From positions 1 through 42,695 of the forward strand of contig JAGLDH010000024.1 of the NCBI GenBank assembly GCA_023145835.1: a stretch of 42,695 nucleotides of DNA, given 5' to 3'. Positions 23,659 through 34,044 of the stretch are shown piece by piece (positions within the stretch are counted from its first letter, which is position 1; every line of letters begins with the position of its first letter). The position numbers and the translations under genes are program-made. The notes under the pieces are model-generated. The model worked only from the letters and a program-made list of their open reading frames with translations. It ran no database searches and was not told the DNA's origin. Origin of the DNA: Methylococcales bacterium. GTDB lineage: Bacteria > Pseudomonadota > Gammaproteobacteria > Methylococcales > Methylomonadaceae.

Positions 23659-23928
23659 AATTTAATATACCTTTCTTTTACATTAAGTGTATCTGTTTGT
23701 CAACAGGGAGTTTGTTTGTTATATATTTTGTTGAAAAATATCCTTACTTTCTGTTGTAGATATTCGTATAAAAATTAAGGTTATATTTTAATAACTCTGT
23801 TTTTATTTATACCAAGTAAAGCTTAAATCAATCATAAAATTCCTTACACAGAGTACATTCAGCTGAATAGAGTGTAAAATAGTATATTTAAACCCTTTGG
23901 CTTTACTTCAACTGGTTATTGTTTAAAA

Positions 23929-24456
23929 ATGACAAATAACAATCTTAAAATTCCTGATTTACTTAATAACCTAGAAATAGATCTTAAAATTATTGTTGCC
24001 GCAAGAAAGCTTAACGACCCATTAATGATAGGTATACATAGTGGAGGTGTTTGGATTGCAGAACAATTACACCCGCGATTAAAAATACAAGAGCCTTTGG
24101 GCGTTATGGATATTTCATTTTATCGAGATGATTTTTCCCAAATAGGTATGCACCCTAAAGTAAAGCCGAGTCAATTACCGGCACATATGGAAGGAAGAGA
24201 TATTATCCTTATTGATGATGTTTTTTATACAGGTAGAACAATACGAGCAGCACTCAATGAAATATTTGATTATGGACGTCCAAACCAGGTTGTATTGGGT
24301 GTTTTAATTGAACGAGATGGTCGACAAGTTCCAATTAAACCAGATTGTGCAGGATGTACTTTGAGGTTACCTGCTGGACAAAGAATAAAACTGACGGGGC
24401 CGGGAACTTTAGGCATAGAAATTCAATCCATTAATAACGTAGTCACTGCGGTTTAA
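23929..24456 (+). CDS. pyrR: PyrR, uracil phosphoribosyltransferase-like regulator
   Basis: 175 residues. The PRPP-binding loop is IILIDDVFYTGRTIRAAL, and GIHSGGVWIAEQLHPRL lies near the N-terminus. Length and motifs are those of PyrR proteins, which in Gram-positive bacteria bind pyr mRNA. In gammaproteobacteria the protein sits before pyrB and its regulatory role is less clear. No PyrR-type anti-terminator fold was evident in the leader. First gene of pyrR-pyrB-pyrC'; the gap to pyrB is three bases. Confidence 0.95.
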   Translation: MTNNNLKIPDLLNNLEIDLKIIVAARKLNDPLMIGIHSGGVWIAEQLHPRLKIQEPLGVMDISFYRDDFSQIGMHPKVKPSQLPAHMEGRDIILIDDVFYTGRTIRAALNEIFDYGRPNQVVLGVLIERDGRQVPIKPDCAGCTLRLPAGQRIKLTGPGTLGIEIQSINNVVTAV

Positions 24457-24459
24457 ATC

Positions 24460-25422
24460 ATGAAAGATCTACAACTTAATAAGGAAGGTAGGCTTAAACA
24501 TTTTCTTACCATTGATGGATTAAATAAGGATATATTGACTGAGATACTTGATGTGGCTGAGTCATTTTCTACAATGCCAGCACAGAAGGTTAATAAAGTT
24601 CCTTTATTAAGAGGAAAGACGATTGTAAACCTGTTCTTTGAAAATAGTACACGAACGAGAACAACGTTTGAACTTGCTGCAACTCGATTATCCGCTGACG
24701 TACTTAGTATCAATATTGCTGCATCTGCAACATCAAAAGGCGAAAGTTTATTGGATACAATTCGTAACCTAGAAGCGATGCATGTTGATATGTTTGTCGT
24801 TAGACATGCAATTAGTGGTGCAGGGCATTTTATAGCACAAAATACAGCACCTCATATTAGTGTGATTAATGCAGGTGATGGTCAGCATGCACATCCAACG
24901 CAAGCCATGTTGGATATGTTTACAATAAGGCAATACAAGAAAAAATTTGATCATTTAAATGTTGTTATTATTGGGGATATACTTCACTCCAGAGTTGCTC
25001 GCTCTCAAATTCAAGCACTTAATGTTTTAGGGGTAAAAGAAATTAGAGTGGTTGCCCCTAAAACGCTACTTCCTCAGAATGTTGAAAGTTTAGGTGTTAA
25101 GCCTTTTAATAATATAGAGCAAGGGCTTGAAGGGTCAGATGTGATTATGATGTTAAGGTTGCAAAAAGAGCGTATGACATCAGCACTACTACCGAATGAA
25201 AGGGAATATTTTAAGTGTTTTGGGTTGACGGAAGAAAGGCTAAAATCAGCAAGTCATGACGCTATTATTATGCATCCTGGGCCGATTAACCGGGGTGTGG
25301 AAATTGAATCAAGTATTGCCGACGGGTCTCAGTCTGTTATTTTGCAGCAAGTCACCAATGGTGTGGCTATTAGAATGGCGATTATGTCATTAACCATGCA
25401 AAGCAAAGGAGATGTGTCGTGA
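24460..25422 (+). CDS. pyrB: Aspartate carbamoyltransferase catalytic chain
   Basis: 320 residues. It makes carbamoyl aspartate from carbamoyl phosphate and aspartate, the committed step of pyrimidine synthesis. The carbamoyl phosphate site STRTR is at 63-67 ([15 protein letters not shown]), with KGESLLDTI following. HAISGAGHF and [18 protein letters not shown] lie in the middle, and [11 protein letters not shown] near the end. This is the class of chain that pairs with an inactive dihydroorotase-like subunit, the next gene, whose start overlaps the pyrB stop by four bases. No regulatory pyrI is present. Confidence 0.97.
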   Translation: MKDLQLNKEGRLKHFLTIDGLNKDILTEILDVAESFSTMPAQKVNKVPLLRGKTIVNLFFENSTRTRTTFELAATRLSADVLSINIAASATSKGESLLDTIRNLEAMHVDMFVVRHAISGAGHFIAQNTAPHISVINAGDGQHAHPTQAMLDMFTIRQYKKKFDHLNVVIIGDILHSRVARSQIQALNVLGVKEIRVVAPKTLLPQNVESLGVKPFNNIEQGLEGSDVIMMLRLQKERMTSALLPNEREYFKCFGLTEERLKSASHDAIIMHPGPINRGVEIESSIADGSQSVILQQVTNGVAIRMAIMSLTMQSKGDVS

Positions 25423-26696
25423 CTAAAATTCACATTACAAATGGACATATTATCGATCCAGCAAATAATATTGATCAGTTGGGAGCCGTTTATGTTGCTG
25501 AAGGAAAGATACTTTCTTTAAATGAACAACCCTCTGGGTTTACCGCAGATATTGTTCTTGATGCAACTAACAATATTGTTTGTCCTGGATTTATTGACCT
25601 AAGTGCTAGATTGAGAGACCCAGGTCAATCATATAAAGGGACAATACAAAGTGAAACAATAGCAGCAGCAAGTGCTGGAATAACTTCTTTATGTCTGCCT
25701 CCCGATACGAGTCCAGTAATAGATTCGCAAGCAGTTGTAGAGCTAATTAATGATAAATCACAAAGAGCAGGCTATAGCCAAGTATATCCAATTGGTGCTT
25801 TAACGCATCAATTGGCAGGCATTGAGCTTAGTTCAATGGCGGCACTTAAAGAAGCCGGATGTATTGCTGTTAGTAATGCAATGGCACCTTTCTCTAGTTT
25901 ATTGGTGTTACGTCGAGCGATGGAATATGCAAGTAGTCATAATTTATTAGTGATGTATCATCCAGATGAAGCTTCTCTCAGTAACAATGGCTGTGCTCAT
26001 GAAGGCATTTTTTCTGCTCGCTATGGGTTGCCGGGAATTCCAAGCGCTTCAGAAGCTGTTGCTGTTGCTCAATGTATAGAATTAGCTGAGCTAACGGGTT
26101 GTCGATTACACTTTAGTCAAATCAGTTGTAAAGGTGCCGCGATTAAAATTCAACAAGCACAAAAATATGGTCTTGCTGTGAGTGCCGATGTGTCGATACA
26201 TCAATTACATTTAACTGAAAATGATATAGAACCTTTTAATAGTGTTTATCATGTTTTACCGCCTCTTAGAACGGTTAAAGATAAGCAGCACTTAAGAGAT
26301 AGTTTGGCAAAAGGAACGATAGGTGCTATTTGTTCTGACCATCAGCCTCATGATGTAGATGCAAAACTAGGGGCTTTTCCAGAAACGGAACCTGGAATAT
26401 CTTCATTGGAAACGTTATTGCCACTCATGCTTCGATTGGTGAAAGATAATGAAATCACCTTGTCTCAAGGTATTTCTACACTCACACAAAACCCTGCAAA
26501 AATATTAGGAATACAACGAGGCGCTTTAACATCTGGTTTTTCTGCCGATATTTGTATATTTGATCCTACTCTTAAGTGGGATGTTAATGATGATAATTGG
26601 AAAAGCTCAGGGCAAAATACTCCATTTTGGGGTAAAACATTAGAAGGGCGTGTGATGCATACAGTTCAAGCAGGTAAAGTTGTCTATTCTTTGTAG
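25419..26696 (+). CDS. Non-catalytic dihydroorotase-like subunit (PyrC'/PyrX)
   Basis: 425 residues of amidohydrolase fold (VCPGFIDL; later [30 protein letters not shown]). The first metal-binding HxH of real dihydroorotases (in PGFIDLHVHLREPG) is here Ser62-Ala63-Arg64 in [14 protein letters not shown], so two zinc ligands are gone. In Pseudomonas such an inactive homologue assembles with aspartate carbamoyltransferase and is needed for its activity. The four-base overlap with pyrB supports that role here. A separate active pyrC must exist elsewhere in the genome. Confidence 0.93.
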   Translation: MTKIHITNGHIIDPANNIDQLGAVYVAEGKILSLNEQPSGFTADIVLDATNNIVCPGFIDLSARLRDPGQSYKGTIQSETIAAASAGITSLCLPPDTSPVIDSQAVVELINDKSQRAGYSQVYPIGALTHQLAGIELSSMAALKEAGCIAVSNAMAPFSSLLVLRRAMEYASSHNLLVMYHPDEASLSNNGCAHEGIFSARYGLPGIPSASEAVAVAQCIELAELTGCRLHFSQISCKGAAIKIQQAQKYGLAVSADVSIHQLHLTENDIEPFNSVYHVLPPLRTVKDKQHLRDSLAKGTIGAICSDHQPHDVDAKLGAFPETEPGISSLETLLPLMLRLVKDNEITLSQGISTLTQNPAKILGIQRGALTSGFSADICIFDPTLKWDVNDDNWKSSGQNTPFWGKTLEGRVMHTVQAGKVVYSL

Positions 26697-26764
26697 AGTG
26701 CATATGGAGTATTAACAAGTGAACTTACTTATCTTTTAAATTACTGTTTAATGATAGACATACT

Positions 26765-27466
26765 ATGTTATGTAAAAATAATAATCAAAATACTCATGCT
26801 ATTATTGATGACTTTAAAGGTGATCAATCATGGCGAATTTTTAGAATTATAAGTGAATTTACTGAAGGGTTTGATCGGCTTTCTAGTGTGTGTGATGCAG
26901 TTTCTATTTTTGGATCAGCACGATTAAAGCCTGAGCACCCGTACTATAAAAAAACAGTTAAGCTGGCTGAATTGCTAGGGCAGCATGATTTTGCCATTAT
27001 TACGGGTGGAGGCCCTGGAATAATGGAGGCGGCTAATAAAGGAGCTCATGCGCAAAAGCAACCCTCTATTGGGCTAAATATAGAACTTCCTATGGAACAG
27101 ACCCCCAATCCTTATTTAAATTTATCGTTAGACTTTCGGTATTTTTTTGTAAGAAAGGTGATGCTTGTCAGGTATTCAATGGGATATGTTTGTATGCCGG
27201 GTGGTTTTGGAACTTTAGATGAGTTTTTTGAAGCTTTGACATTGATGCAAACTAAAAAAATCTATCCAATTCCATTGGTGTTATTTGGCTCAGAATTTTG
27301 GCAGGGGCTTGTTGACTGGATAAAAACAACGTTAATCAAAAATAAAACTATTTCTGTCAATGATTTGAATTTAATTACTGTGACTGATGATCCACAAGAG
27401 GTTTTGGATATTATGGTTCGGCATCGGGAATGGAAAATCCAGCAAAGAGCTCTTAAACCTGAATAA
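26765..27466 (+). CDS. LOG family protein (Rossmann-fold nucleotide-binding)
   Basis: 233 residues. The motifs are AIITGGGPGIMEAANKGA near residue 80 and CMPGGFGTLDEFFEAL (PGGxGTxxE), the nucleotide-binding and catalytic signature of the LOG (lysine decarboxylase-like, TIGR00730) family. Characterised members are phosphoribohydrolases releasing a base from nucleoside 5'-monophosphates (cytokinin activation in plants, PpnN in bacteria). No decarboxylase activity is expected despite old names. It follows the pyr operon by 68 bases, suiting a nucleotide-related role, and converges with pgl. Confidence 0.88.
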   Translation: MLCKNNNQNTHAIIDDFKGDQSWRIFRIISEFTEGFDRLSSVCDAVSIFGSARLKPEHPYYKKTVKLAELLGQHDFAIITGGGPGIMEAANKGAHAQKQPSIGLNIELPMEQTPNPYLNLSLDFRYFFVRKVMLVRYSMGYVCMPGGFGTLDEFFEALTLMQTKKIYPIPLVLFGSEFWQGLVDWIKTTLIKNKTISVNDLNLITVTDDPQEVLDIMVRHREWKIQQRALKPE

Positions 27467-27491
27467 GTTAGTGACTATAAAGTTTGGGATA

Positions 27492-27510
27492 GGGTGAGCA
27501 AAGCCCACCC
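27492..27510. terminator. Short GC hairpin between convergent genes
   Basis: GGGTGAGC-AAA-GCCCACCC, with one mismatch, lies 26 bases after the LOG-family stop and 17 bases past the pgl stop on the other strand. Its G+C content stands out in this AT-rich gap. No T-run follows, so its terminator role is a guess from position. Confidence 0.35.
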
Positions 27511-27526
27511 CCCACCCTGAAGAGAT

Positions 27527-28207
27527 TTAGCCTATTGCTGCATTATCAATATAAATATCAACACCATTTTTAGGCGAAATACTTGCAACAGGAAGGCTGA
27601 CTCCTTGCTTCCACTGTTTAACAGGGTCTTGTTTCGAATCACCCGTCACGATAAAAAATAATTGTTGAGTATTTGCTAACGTTTTCGCGCTAAGCGAAAT
27701 CCTCTCAGGTGGTGGTTTAGGTGAATTGTAGACTTCATGTACAGTTTCTTCTAGATCATGAATGTGCCCAGGAAATAAACTTGCAGTATGTCCATCCTCT
27801 CCCATGCCCAGTAAAATCAAATCAAATTGATTGACATCATCGATAGTTTTACGATATTTTTTAGCGGCTTCTATAGCTCCTAGTTCGGTGGGCATAGTAA
27901 AAACATTAGTAGCTGGAATAGCAACTTTGGACAGTAAGGCATTAGCCGCCATCATGCTATTTCTTTCTTTATCATCAGCAGGTAAACAACGTTCATCACC
28001 ATAATAAATCATCCACTTTGACCAGTCTGTTTTTGCATTGACCAATTGCTGATAGATTTTTTCTGGAGTGCTGCCTCCCGCTAAAACAAGTTTAAAAACA
28101 CCTCTTTTAGTGATTGCATTCTCAGCACTTTTTAATATTTGCTTAAGTACTTCATCGGCAACTTGTGTCGCTGTACTAAACTGATGCCACTGATTGATTA
28201 TTTGCAT
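27527..28207 (-). CDS. pgl: 6-phosphogluconolactonase
   Basis: 226 residues of the SOL/DevB type. It hydrolyses 6-phosphogluconolactone. Motifs are [38 protein letters not shown] and [20 protein letters not shown], all intact. Last gene of the gnd-zwf-pgl operon; its start overlaps the zwf stop by 10 bases. Confidence 0.95.
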   Translation of the reverse strand: MQIINQWHQFSTATQVADEVLKQILKSAENAITKRGVFKLVLAGGSTPEKIYQQLVNAKTDWSKWMIYYGDERCLPADDKERNSMMAANALLSKVAIPATNVFTMPTELGAIEAAKKYRKTIDDVNQFDLILLGMGEDGHTASLFPGHIHDLEETVHEVYNSPKPPPERISLSAKTLANTQQLFFIVTGDSKQDPVKQWKQGVSLPVASISPKNGVDIYIDNAAIG

Positions 28208-29697
28208 TCTATTTCACCTTTAGGTGTTAAAGTATGACGCCAATATTGCTTTTCTTTATCAAATAAACGTCGAGATCCTTCTGGTCCCCATGAGCCTGCA
28301 GGGTATGTGGCAATATAATCACGTTCTTCTGACCATTTTTGTAAAATAGGATCTACTATTTTCCAAGCATATTCCACTTCATCTGCTCGTAAAAATAAAG
28401 ATCGGTCGCCTTCAATTACATCAAGTAACAAATCTTCATAAGCATCAGTATGATGCTCGTCATCATTACGATAACTGGCATCTAAACTGGTCAAGCGTGT
28501 ATTCATTTCTAAACCCGGCTCTTTCACCGTCATTTCCATGCGAATACATTCTTCTGGCTGAATTCCCATTAACAACCAGTTAGGTTTATCGCATTTTACC
28601 TGAGTATCGCGGAAAAATTGTAATGGTGGTTGCTTAAAGCAAATTGAAATAGTCGATTGACTCTTTGCCATTCGCTTTCCTGTGCGTAAATATATAGGCA
28701 CATCTTTCCAACGCCAATTATCAATGTATAGTTTTAGTGCTGCATATGTTTCGGTCACACTATCTTTAGGAACATTCTCTTCCTGTAGATATCCATTTAC
28801 CTTGTCACCGTTAATATTGCCACTTGAGTACTGAGCACGAAAAGCATGGGCATTAACTGCTTCTTTAGGAATAGGGCGAATAGATTTTAGCACTTTTACT
28901 TTTTCATCACGTAACGATTCGGCATCCATAGACGCAGGAGGTTCCATGGTGACTAAAGTCATTAATTGTAATAAATGACTTTGCAGCATATCACGCGTTG
29001 CACCTGAGGTATCATAATATTGAGCTCTCGTTCCTATTCCAAACTCTTCTGAGTGAGTAATTTGGATGTGATCAATATAATTACGATTCCATAGTGGTTC
29101 TAACATAGTATTAGCAAAACGGAAGACTAACAAATTTTGTACAGTGCCTTTACCTAAGTAATGGTCAATCCGATAAATCTGGTCTTCTCTTAGATATTTA
29201 CCAATTCTTCGCTGTAGAGATTGAGCGCTTGGTAAGTCATAACCGAAAGGTTTTTCGATAATGACTCGACTCCAGCCTGCATCTTCTGATAATAAATTGG
29301 CATTACTGAGTAACTCAATTGTGCTGCCAAAATCAGATGGGCTAACAGCCAGATAAAAAGCTTTGTTTTGTGGGAATTTTTTTGTATTGCCAATGATTTT
29401 GGCTAATGCATCATAGCTGTCTGCCTGTTTAATATCACCTTTATGGTAATACATGCGTTCACAGAACCGTTTGAAAACAGATTCATCCAACCCATTGCGA
29501 GCTTTTGCTTCCAGCATGTCTCTAACTTCAGATTGCCATTTTTTTTGATCCCAGTCACGACGACCAAGAGCAACAATTTTACTGCCTTTTGGCAATAAAT
29601 TTTCAACATCCAAATGATATAAAGCGGGCATTAATTTGATACGCGACAGGTTTCCTGTCGCACCATAAATTACATAAGTACAGGCTTCAGTGTGCAT
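28198..29697 (-). CDS. zwf: Glucose-6-phosphate 1-dehydrogenase
   Basis: 499 residues. It oxidises glucose 6-phosphate and yields NAD(P)H. The cofactor site is [20 protein letters not shown]. The substrate/active-site block is [20 protein letters not shown], with the catalytic His in [18 protein letters not shown] and YLRTGKRM are also present. Normal length. Middle gene of gnd-zwf-pgl, 8 bases after gnd. Together these run the oxidative pentose phosphate branch, which in ribulose-monophosphate methanotrophs can also oxidise formaldehyde cyclically (that link is inference). Confidence 0.97.
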   Translation of the reverse strand: MHTEACTYVIYGATGNLSRIKLMPALYHLDVENLLPKGSKIVALGRRDWDQKKWQSEVRDMLEAKARNGLDESVFKRFCERMYYHKGDIKQADSYDALAKIIGNTKKFPQNKAFYLAVSPSDFGSTIELLSNANLLSEDAGWSRVIIEKPFGYDLPSAQSLQRRIGKYLREDQIYRIDHYLGKGTVQNLLVFRFANTMLEPLWNRNYIDHIQITHSEEFGIGTRAQYYDTSGATRDMLQSHLLQLMTLVTMEPPASMDAESLRDEKVKVLKSIRPIPKEAVNAHAFRAQYSSGNINGDKVNGYLQEENVPKDSVTETYAALKLYIDNWRWKDVPIYLRTGKRMAKSQSTISICFKQPPLQFFRDTQVKCDKPNWLLMGIQPEECIRMEMTVKEPGLEMNTRLTSLDASYRNDDEHHTDAYEDLLLDVIEGDRSLFLRADEVEYAWKIVDPILQKWSEERDYIATYPAGSWGPEGSRRLFDKEKQYWRHTLTPKGEIECK

Positions 29698-29705
29698 TAG
29701 TTATC

Positions 29706-31151
29706 CTATACGTTGTATGTTGATGATGAAACATCGCCACCATGTCCTGTCCAATCCGTATGGAAAAATTCACCACGTGGTTTGTCAGTACGTTCATAAG
29801 TATGTGCGCCAAAATAGTCACGTTGTGCTTGTAATAAATTAGCAGGTAAGCGTGCCGTACGGTAGCCATCAAAATAGGCTAAGGCAGATGAAAATGCAGG
29901 TGTTGGAACATTAAGCTCAATACCTAAGATAACAGCTTTACGCCAACCTGTATCGGCTTTTATCATGGCTTCTGAAAAGAAATCAGCCAATAGTAAATTA
30001 TCTAATTCTGGGGCTTTTTCATAGGCTTTTTTGATGTCGCTTAAAAATTGACTACGAATGATACAGCCTCCACGCCACATAAGAGCTATGTCTCCATAGT
30101 TTAGAGTCCAATCATATTCTGTCGCAGCTTCACGCATTAATTGAAAACCTTGAGCATAAGAAATAATTTTAGAGGCATATAAAGCATCGTGAATGGCATC
30201 AATCATGGCTAGTTTATCGCCAGAGAATGTTTGGTTCAGTTTTGGTAAGTGTTGTGCTGCTTTAACTCGTTGATCTTTTTGTGCGGATAGGCAGCGTGCA
30301 AAAACTGATTCTGCAATTAATGTGAGTGGGATTCCCATATCTAATGCATTAATTCCCGTCCATTTTCCTGTCCCTTTTTGACCGGCAGTATCCATTATGC
30401 AGTCAATTAATGGTTGGCCATTTTCATCTTTATAAGCAAGAATGTTAGCTGTAATTTCTACTAAATAAGAGTCTAAGACTCCATTGTTCCATTCAGCAAA
30501 AATATTTTGAATTTCATCAACACTTAACCCTAGGCCTTCTCGCATCAGTTGATATGCTTCGCAAATAAGCTGCATATCGCCATATTCAATTCCGTTATGC
30601 ACCATTTTGACATAGTGACCACCACCATTGTCACCAACCCATTCACAGCAAGGAGCGCCGTCAACTTTGGCGCTGATTGCCTGAAAAATTGGCTTAACTG
30701 CTTCCCATGCATCTTTATTTCCACCTGGCATAATTGAAGGTCCGTGTCTTGCGCCTTCTTCTCCACCTGATACACCTGTGCCTATAAACAGAAGGTCTTT
30801 TTCTTTTAAATAATCAGTGCGTCTATTGGAATCTGTATAAAGAGAGTTGCCACCATCAATAATAATATCGCCAGAAGATAGAAGGGGGATAAGTTTTTCA
30901 ATATAAATATCAACAACTTCACCCGCTTTGACCATAAGCATTATTTTTCGAGGGGCTTCAAGGCTATCAACAAGTTCTTCAAGTGAATGTGTGCCAACAA
31001 CCTCCGTGTTTTTAGCAGGGCCTTCAAGGAAATCATCGACCTTGCTAGTGGTGCGATTATAAACAGCGACTTTAAACCCATTATCGTTCATGTTTAGAAC
31101 CAGATTTTGTCCCATTACAGCAAGACCAATTAATCCTATATTTGCTTTCAT
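29706..31151 (-). CDS. gnd: 6-phosphogluconate dehydrogenase, decarboxylating
   Basis: 481 residues, the long form. The N-terminal Rossmann domain is [20 protein letters not shown] followed by [10 protein letters not shown], where Asn-Arg-Thr suits NADP. Substrate motifs are [20 protein letters not shown] and [20 protein letters not shown]. The C-terminal tail [16 protein letters not shown]-like end ([20 protein letters not shown]) is intact. It converts 6-phosphogluconate to ribulose 5-phosphate, carbon dioxide and NADPH. First gene of the operon; AAGAGAA lies before the start. Confidence 0.97.
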   Translation of the reverse strand: MKANIGLIGLAVMGQNLVLNMNDNGFKVAVYNRTTSKVDDFLEGPAKNTEVVGTHSLEELVDSLEAPRKIMLMVKAGEVVDIYIEKLIPLLSSGDIIIDGGNSLYTDSNRRTDYLKEKDLLFIGTGVSGGEEGARHGPSIMPGGNKDAWEAVKPIFQAISAKVDGAPCCEWVGDNGGGHYVKMVHNGIEYGDMQLICEAYQLMREGLGLSVDEIQNIFAEWNNGVLDSYLVEITANILAYKDENGQPLIDCIMDTAGQKGTGKWTGINALDMGIPLTLIAESVFARCLSAQKDQRVKAAQHLPKLNQTFSGDKLAMIDAIHDALYASKIISYAQGFQLMREAATEYDWTLNYGDIALMWRGGCIIRSQFLSDIKKAYEKAPELDNLLLADFFSEAMIKADTGWRKAVILGIELNVPTPAFSSALAYFDGYRTARLPANLLQAQRDYFGAHTYERTDKPRGEFFHTDWTGHGGDVSSSTYNV

Positions 31152-31309
31152 TAGTTTCTCTTGAATAGATGGTTAGTAAATTCTTAAGTTTAGCATGCAA
31201 ACACCCTATAAGCCTCAATAATATTGAAAAGTAATGAGTAGATCACAGCTGTTTTTTTTATGCACCAATAAAGAACTGTAAATGGGTGAAAATGGTGCTT
31301 GATTATGAA

Positions 31310-31795
31310 TTAATTTTTATATAAAGCGCTACTTTTATCCATATCTTGAGTATCAGAATATAACAGAGGAGCACCTTTATTTAAAATAGCAGCATCAACT
31401 ATACTGCAAACAACTAATTTATGATCACCTGCCTCCGAGTAATGCTTAACTTGGCAGTCAAAGTAAGCTAGGCTGTTTGCTAGAGCAGGGGCGCTGGTTT
31501 TAGTGTTTAACCATGGAAAACCTTCCATCTTGTCTTTATCAGTTGATTGACCAAAATGAGAGGCTTCTAAGTATTGCTCATCGTTTAAAACACTAATACA
31601 GCAAACACCACCTTCTTGTAATAAGGCATAAGAATGATGTTTAGGGTTAATGCTAAAGCAAATTAAGAGTGGGTCAAAAGAAACTTGCATAACCCAAGCC
31701 GCTGTAAACGCATTTTTTTGCTCTCCATTTATAACACTAATGACGTAAACACCTTGGGTGATGTGTTTAAAGAGTTTTTCGGGGTTTTCTATCAT
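31310..31795 (-). CDS. Flavin reductase-like FMN-binding protein
   Basis: 161 residues of the flavin reductase-like domain: KLFKHITQGVYVISVINGEQ, NAFTAAWVMQVSFDPLLICF and KHHSYALLQEGGVCCISVL. Its FMN-binding split-barrel fold is shared with reductases that supply reduced flavin to oxygenases, and with rubredoxin-linked oxidoreductases. The partner is not identifiable. The start overlaps the nadC stop by four bases, so it is co-translated with nadC. Confidence 0.82.
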   Translation of the reverse strand: MIENPEKLFKHITQGVYVISVINGEQKNAFTAAWVMQVSFDPLLICFSINPKHHSYALLQEGGVCCISVLNDEQYLEASHFGQSTDKDKMEGFPWLNTKTSAPALANSLAYFDCQVKHYSEAGDHKLVVCSIVDAAILNKGAPLLYSDTQDMDKSSALYKN

Positions 31796-32628
31796 AATTT
31801 TTTCTCGGTAGATATTCGCATTGATAAATCAATGGCTTTTACATGTTTGGTTAAAGCACCTATTGAAATATAATCGACACCAGTTTCTGCTATGAGTCGA
31901 ATGTTTTCTAATGTAATATCTCCCGAAGCTTCTAATTCAATGTCATCATGAGCAATAGAAACAGCCTCTTTCATCTCAGTAATAGAAAAGTTGTCTAACA
32001 TAATTCGGTCGGGTTTGGCTTCAATTGCTTGAGCATATTCTGCTAAAGATTCGACTTCAACTTCAACTAGGACATCTGTTGATTTTCGAGCAATAGATAT
32101 TGCTGAAGCAATAGAGCCAGCAGCTATAATATGATTTTCTTTAATTAAGACGCCGTCATAAAGTCCCGTTCTGTGGTTAAAACATCCCCCGCAAGAAACA
32201 GCATATTTTTGAGCCTTTCTAAGACCCGGAATGGTTTTTCTAGTGTCTAATACTTTGCATTGTGTTCCAAATACTGCATCCGCATACTGTTTGGCAATTG
32301 TTGCCGTGTAAGATAAAGTTTGTAAAAGATTTAATGCTGTTCTTTCTCCGGTTAATAAGCCTCGAGCAGAGCCTGTTAATTGACAGAGTGTTGAGTTTTT
32401 TTCGACTAATTGCCCTTCAGAAACTAACCATTGAATGTTTATTGCTGGATTAATAGTTTTAAAAATAGCGTCAAACCATGCTTGACCACATAATACCATT
32501 TTTTCTCTAGTCATAACGTAAGCCGTGGCTTGAGTGCTGGTTGAAATGATGCAGGCCGTTACATCGCCAGTGCCGATATCTTCGTTAAGAAAACTTTGTA
32601 TCTCTGAATCTGTTGGTTGATTGTTCAT
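31792..32628 (-). CDS. nadC: Nicotinate-nucleotide pyrophosphorylase (carboxylating)
   Basis: 278 residues. It makes nicotinate mononucleotide from quinolinate and PRPP in NAD synthesis. Motifs are EDIGTGDVTACIIS, LLTGERTALNLLQTLSYTAT, DTRKTIPGLRKAQKYAVSCG and NHRTGLYDGVLIKENHI. Near the end are VEVEVESLAEYAQAI and EASGDITLENIRLIAETGVD. All substrate-binding basic residues appear present. It is divergent from ampD, its classical neighbour. Confidence 0.96.
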   Translation of the reverse strand: MNNQPTDSEIQSFLNEDIGTGDVTACIISTSTQATAYVMTREKMVLCGQAWFDAIFKTINPAINIQWLVSEGQLVEKNSTLCQLTGSARGLLTGERTALNLLQTLSYTATIAKQYADAVFGTQCKVLDTRKTIPGLRKAQKYAVSCGGCFNHRTGLYDGVLIKENHIIAAGSIASAISIARKSTDVLVEVEVESLAEYAQAIEAKPDRIMLDNFSITEMKEAVSIAHDDIELEASGDITLENIRLIAETGVDYISIGALTKHVKAIDLSMRISTEKKL

Positions 32629-32721
32629 GTGATTAATGTTTTTTAGAAACTGGTTTCTGCATTTTTTAGCTTTTAATTTATAATATCAGTAAAGTAATCG
32701 ATTTGTTTTAAAGTATTTTAA

Positions 32722-33258
32722 ATGAAAATTAATAACCATTGGTTTAATGAATTGACTAAAGTTCAGTCACCTAATTTTGATGAACGCCCCATAGAAGAGG
32801 ATATGTCACTGGTGGTTGTTCATTGTATAAGTTTACCGCCCGATCAATTTGGAGGGAACTATATAGATCAATTGTTTTGTAATCAGTTAAATCCAGAGGA
32901 TCATTGTTATTTTAAAGAAATTCATCAGTTAAAAGTCTCAGCTCATCTTTTAATTAAGCGATGTGGAGAAATGATTCAATATGTGCCTTTTAATAAACGT
33001 GCATGGCATGCGGGGGAATCAAATTTTAAAGGGAGGCCGCGATGTAATGATTATTCTATTGGAATTGAGCTGGAAGGGACGGAAACGACAGAATACACAG
33101 ATGAGCAATATGAACAGTTAGTGTCTGTCATAAAAAGCTTGTTAAACCATTATCCTAAATTATCTACTGAGCACATTGTTGGACATTGTGATATATCTCC
33201 CGGAAGAAAAACAGACCCGGGGAATAGTTTTGATTGGGGGCGGTTGGAGCTGGCTTAA
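32722..33258 (+). CDS. ampD: AmpD, cytosolic anhydro-N-acetylmuramyl-L-alanine amidase
   Basis: 178 residues, no signal peptide. This amidase_2 zinc enzyme recycles peptidoglycan fragments and thereby controls AmpR-type signalling. Zinc ligands are visible as His in VVVHCISLPP, His in KRAWHAGESNF and Asp in GRKTDPGNSFDW. FVPFNKRAWHAG-like core and SIGIELEGTE are conserved. Divergent from nadC with a 93-base shared gap. Confidence 0.95.
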   Translation: MKINNHWFNELTKVQSPNFDERPIEEDMSLVVVHCISLPPDQFGGNYIDQLFCNQLNPEDHCYFKEIHQLKVSAHLLIKRCGEMIQYVPFNKRAWHAGESNFKGRPRCNDYSIGIELEGTETTEYTDEQYEQLVSVIKSLLNHYPKLSTEHIVGHCDISPGRKTDPGNSFDWGRLELA

Positions 33259-33292
33259 ATGGTCTTAAATCTCTGTAAGTAAAGTGGACGCT

Positions 33293-33772
33293 TTAATTAC
33301 TGTTCTCTTCTGATTTTTTACCTACACCAAAGTTTTCTAATAACATTAAAAATACACCTATGGATATTGCTGAATCAGCAATGTTAAAAGCAGGCCAATG
33401 CCAGTCCTGATAATAGACGTCAAGAAAATCTATAACGTAGCCATAAGCGAGACGGTCAATTAAGTTACCAATCGCTCCACCTAAAACTAATGCTAATGCA
33501 ACAGCTAAAAGTGTTTCGTGTTTTTTTAAACGATAAAGCCATACTGCTAATATAACGCTGATGATTGATGCCATGATAGCAAAAAACCATCGCTGCCAAC
33601 CACCAGCATCACTTAAAAAGCTAAATGCTGCACCAAGGTTGTGGACATAAGTCAGGTTGAAAAAAGGGATGATTGCAATTGATTCGTAAAGCTTCATCGA
33701 GCTATCAATGGCTATTTTACTCCATTGATCAAGAATCAAAGTAATAGCTGATAACCATAACCATTTAAGCAT
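33293..33772 (-). CDS. lspA: Lipoprotein signal peptidase (SPase II)
   Basis: About 159 residues with four membrane helices. It removes the signal peptide from diacylated prolipoproteins. The two catalytic aspartates lie in GGAIGNLIDRLAYGYVIDFL and WPAFNIADSAISIG. The ATG at 33772 (MLKWLWLSAITLILDQWSKI) gives the family's usual start. The longer frame begins at a TTG (33826) inside the repeat hairpin and adds 18 residues without family resemblance. Neither start has a good Shine-Dalgarno site. Last gene of the ribF-ileS-lspA cluster, separated from ileS by the inserted hairpin element. Confidence 0.93.
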   Translation of the reverse strand: MLKWLWLSAITLILDQWSKIAIDSSMKLYESIAIIPFFNLTYVHNLGAAFSFLSDAGGWQRWFFAIMASIISVILAVWLYRLKKHETLLAVALALVLGGAIGNLIDRLAYGYVIDFLDVYYQDWHWPAFNIADSAISIGVFLMLLENFGVGKKSEENSN

Positions 33773-33814
33773 GTTGTATTTTGTATTTTGTATAAATTGG
33801 GTGAGAGATGGGTG

Positions 33815-33977
33815 ATAAGTACCCAAGTAAAATTAATTTAACTTTTTACTTGTCTTTTTTACCATTTTAGGCACCGAATAAATAGTTACGTAGCTTGCTA
33901 TGCGCCTATTTATTCGGTGCCTAAAATGAAAAAAATCCTGCGTAAAATTGTCAAATTTATTTTACTTGGGTACTTAT
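33815..33977. repeat. Nested hairpin element with conserved 20-base loop, copy 2
   Basis: The outer arm 33815-33839 pairs with 33953-33977 over 25 bases with one mismatch (ATAAGTACCCAAGTAAAATT). The inner arm 33863-33885 (CATTTTAGGCACCGAATAAA plus TAG) is matched perfectly by 33906-33928. The apical loop is TTACGTAGCTTGCTATGCGC, against CTTCATAGCTTGCTATGCGC in copy 1. Side strands CTTGTCTTTTTTAC and AAAAAAATCCTGCGT also match copy 1. The arms do not match copy 1 in sequence. It lies in the 272-base gap between ileS and lspA, reaching the upstream region of lspA. Confidence 0.8.
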
Positions 33978-34044
33978 AAAATCTCATAAATTAAGGTAAA
34001 GCGGATAACAGTCCGCTCTACAAATGTATTTAGCAATACTTAAA

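Noticed and set aside
33815-33977. Ordinary intrinsic terminator of ileS
   Set aside because: Far too long and nested, no terminal T-run, and its loops recur in an unrelated place at 13.6 kb.
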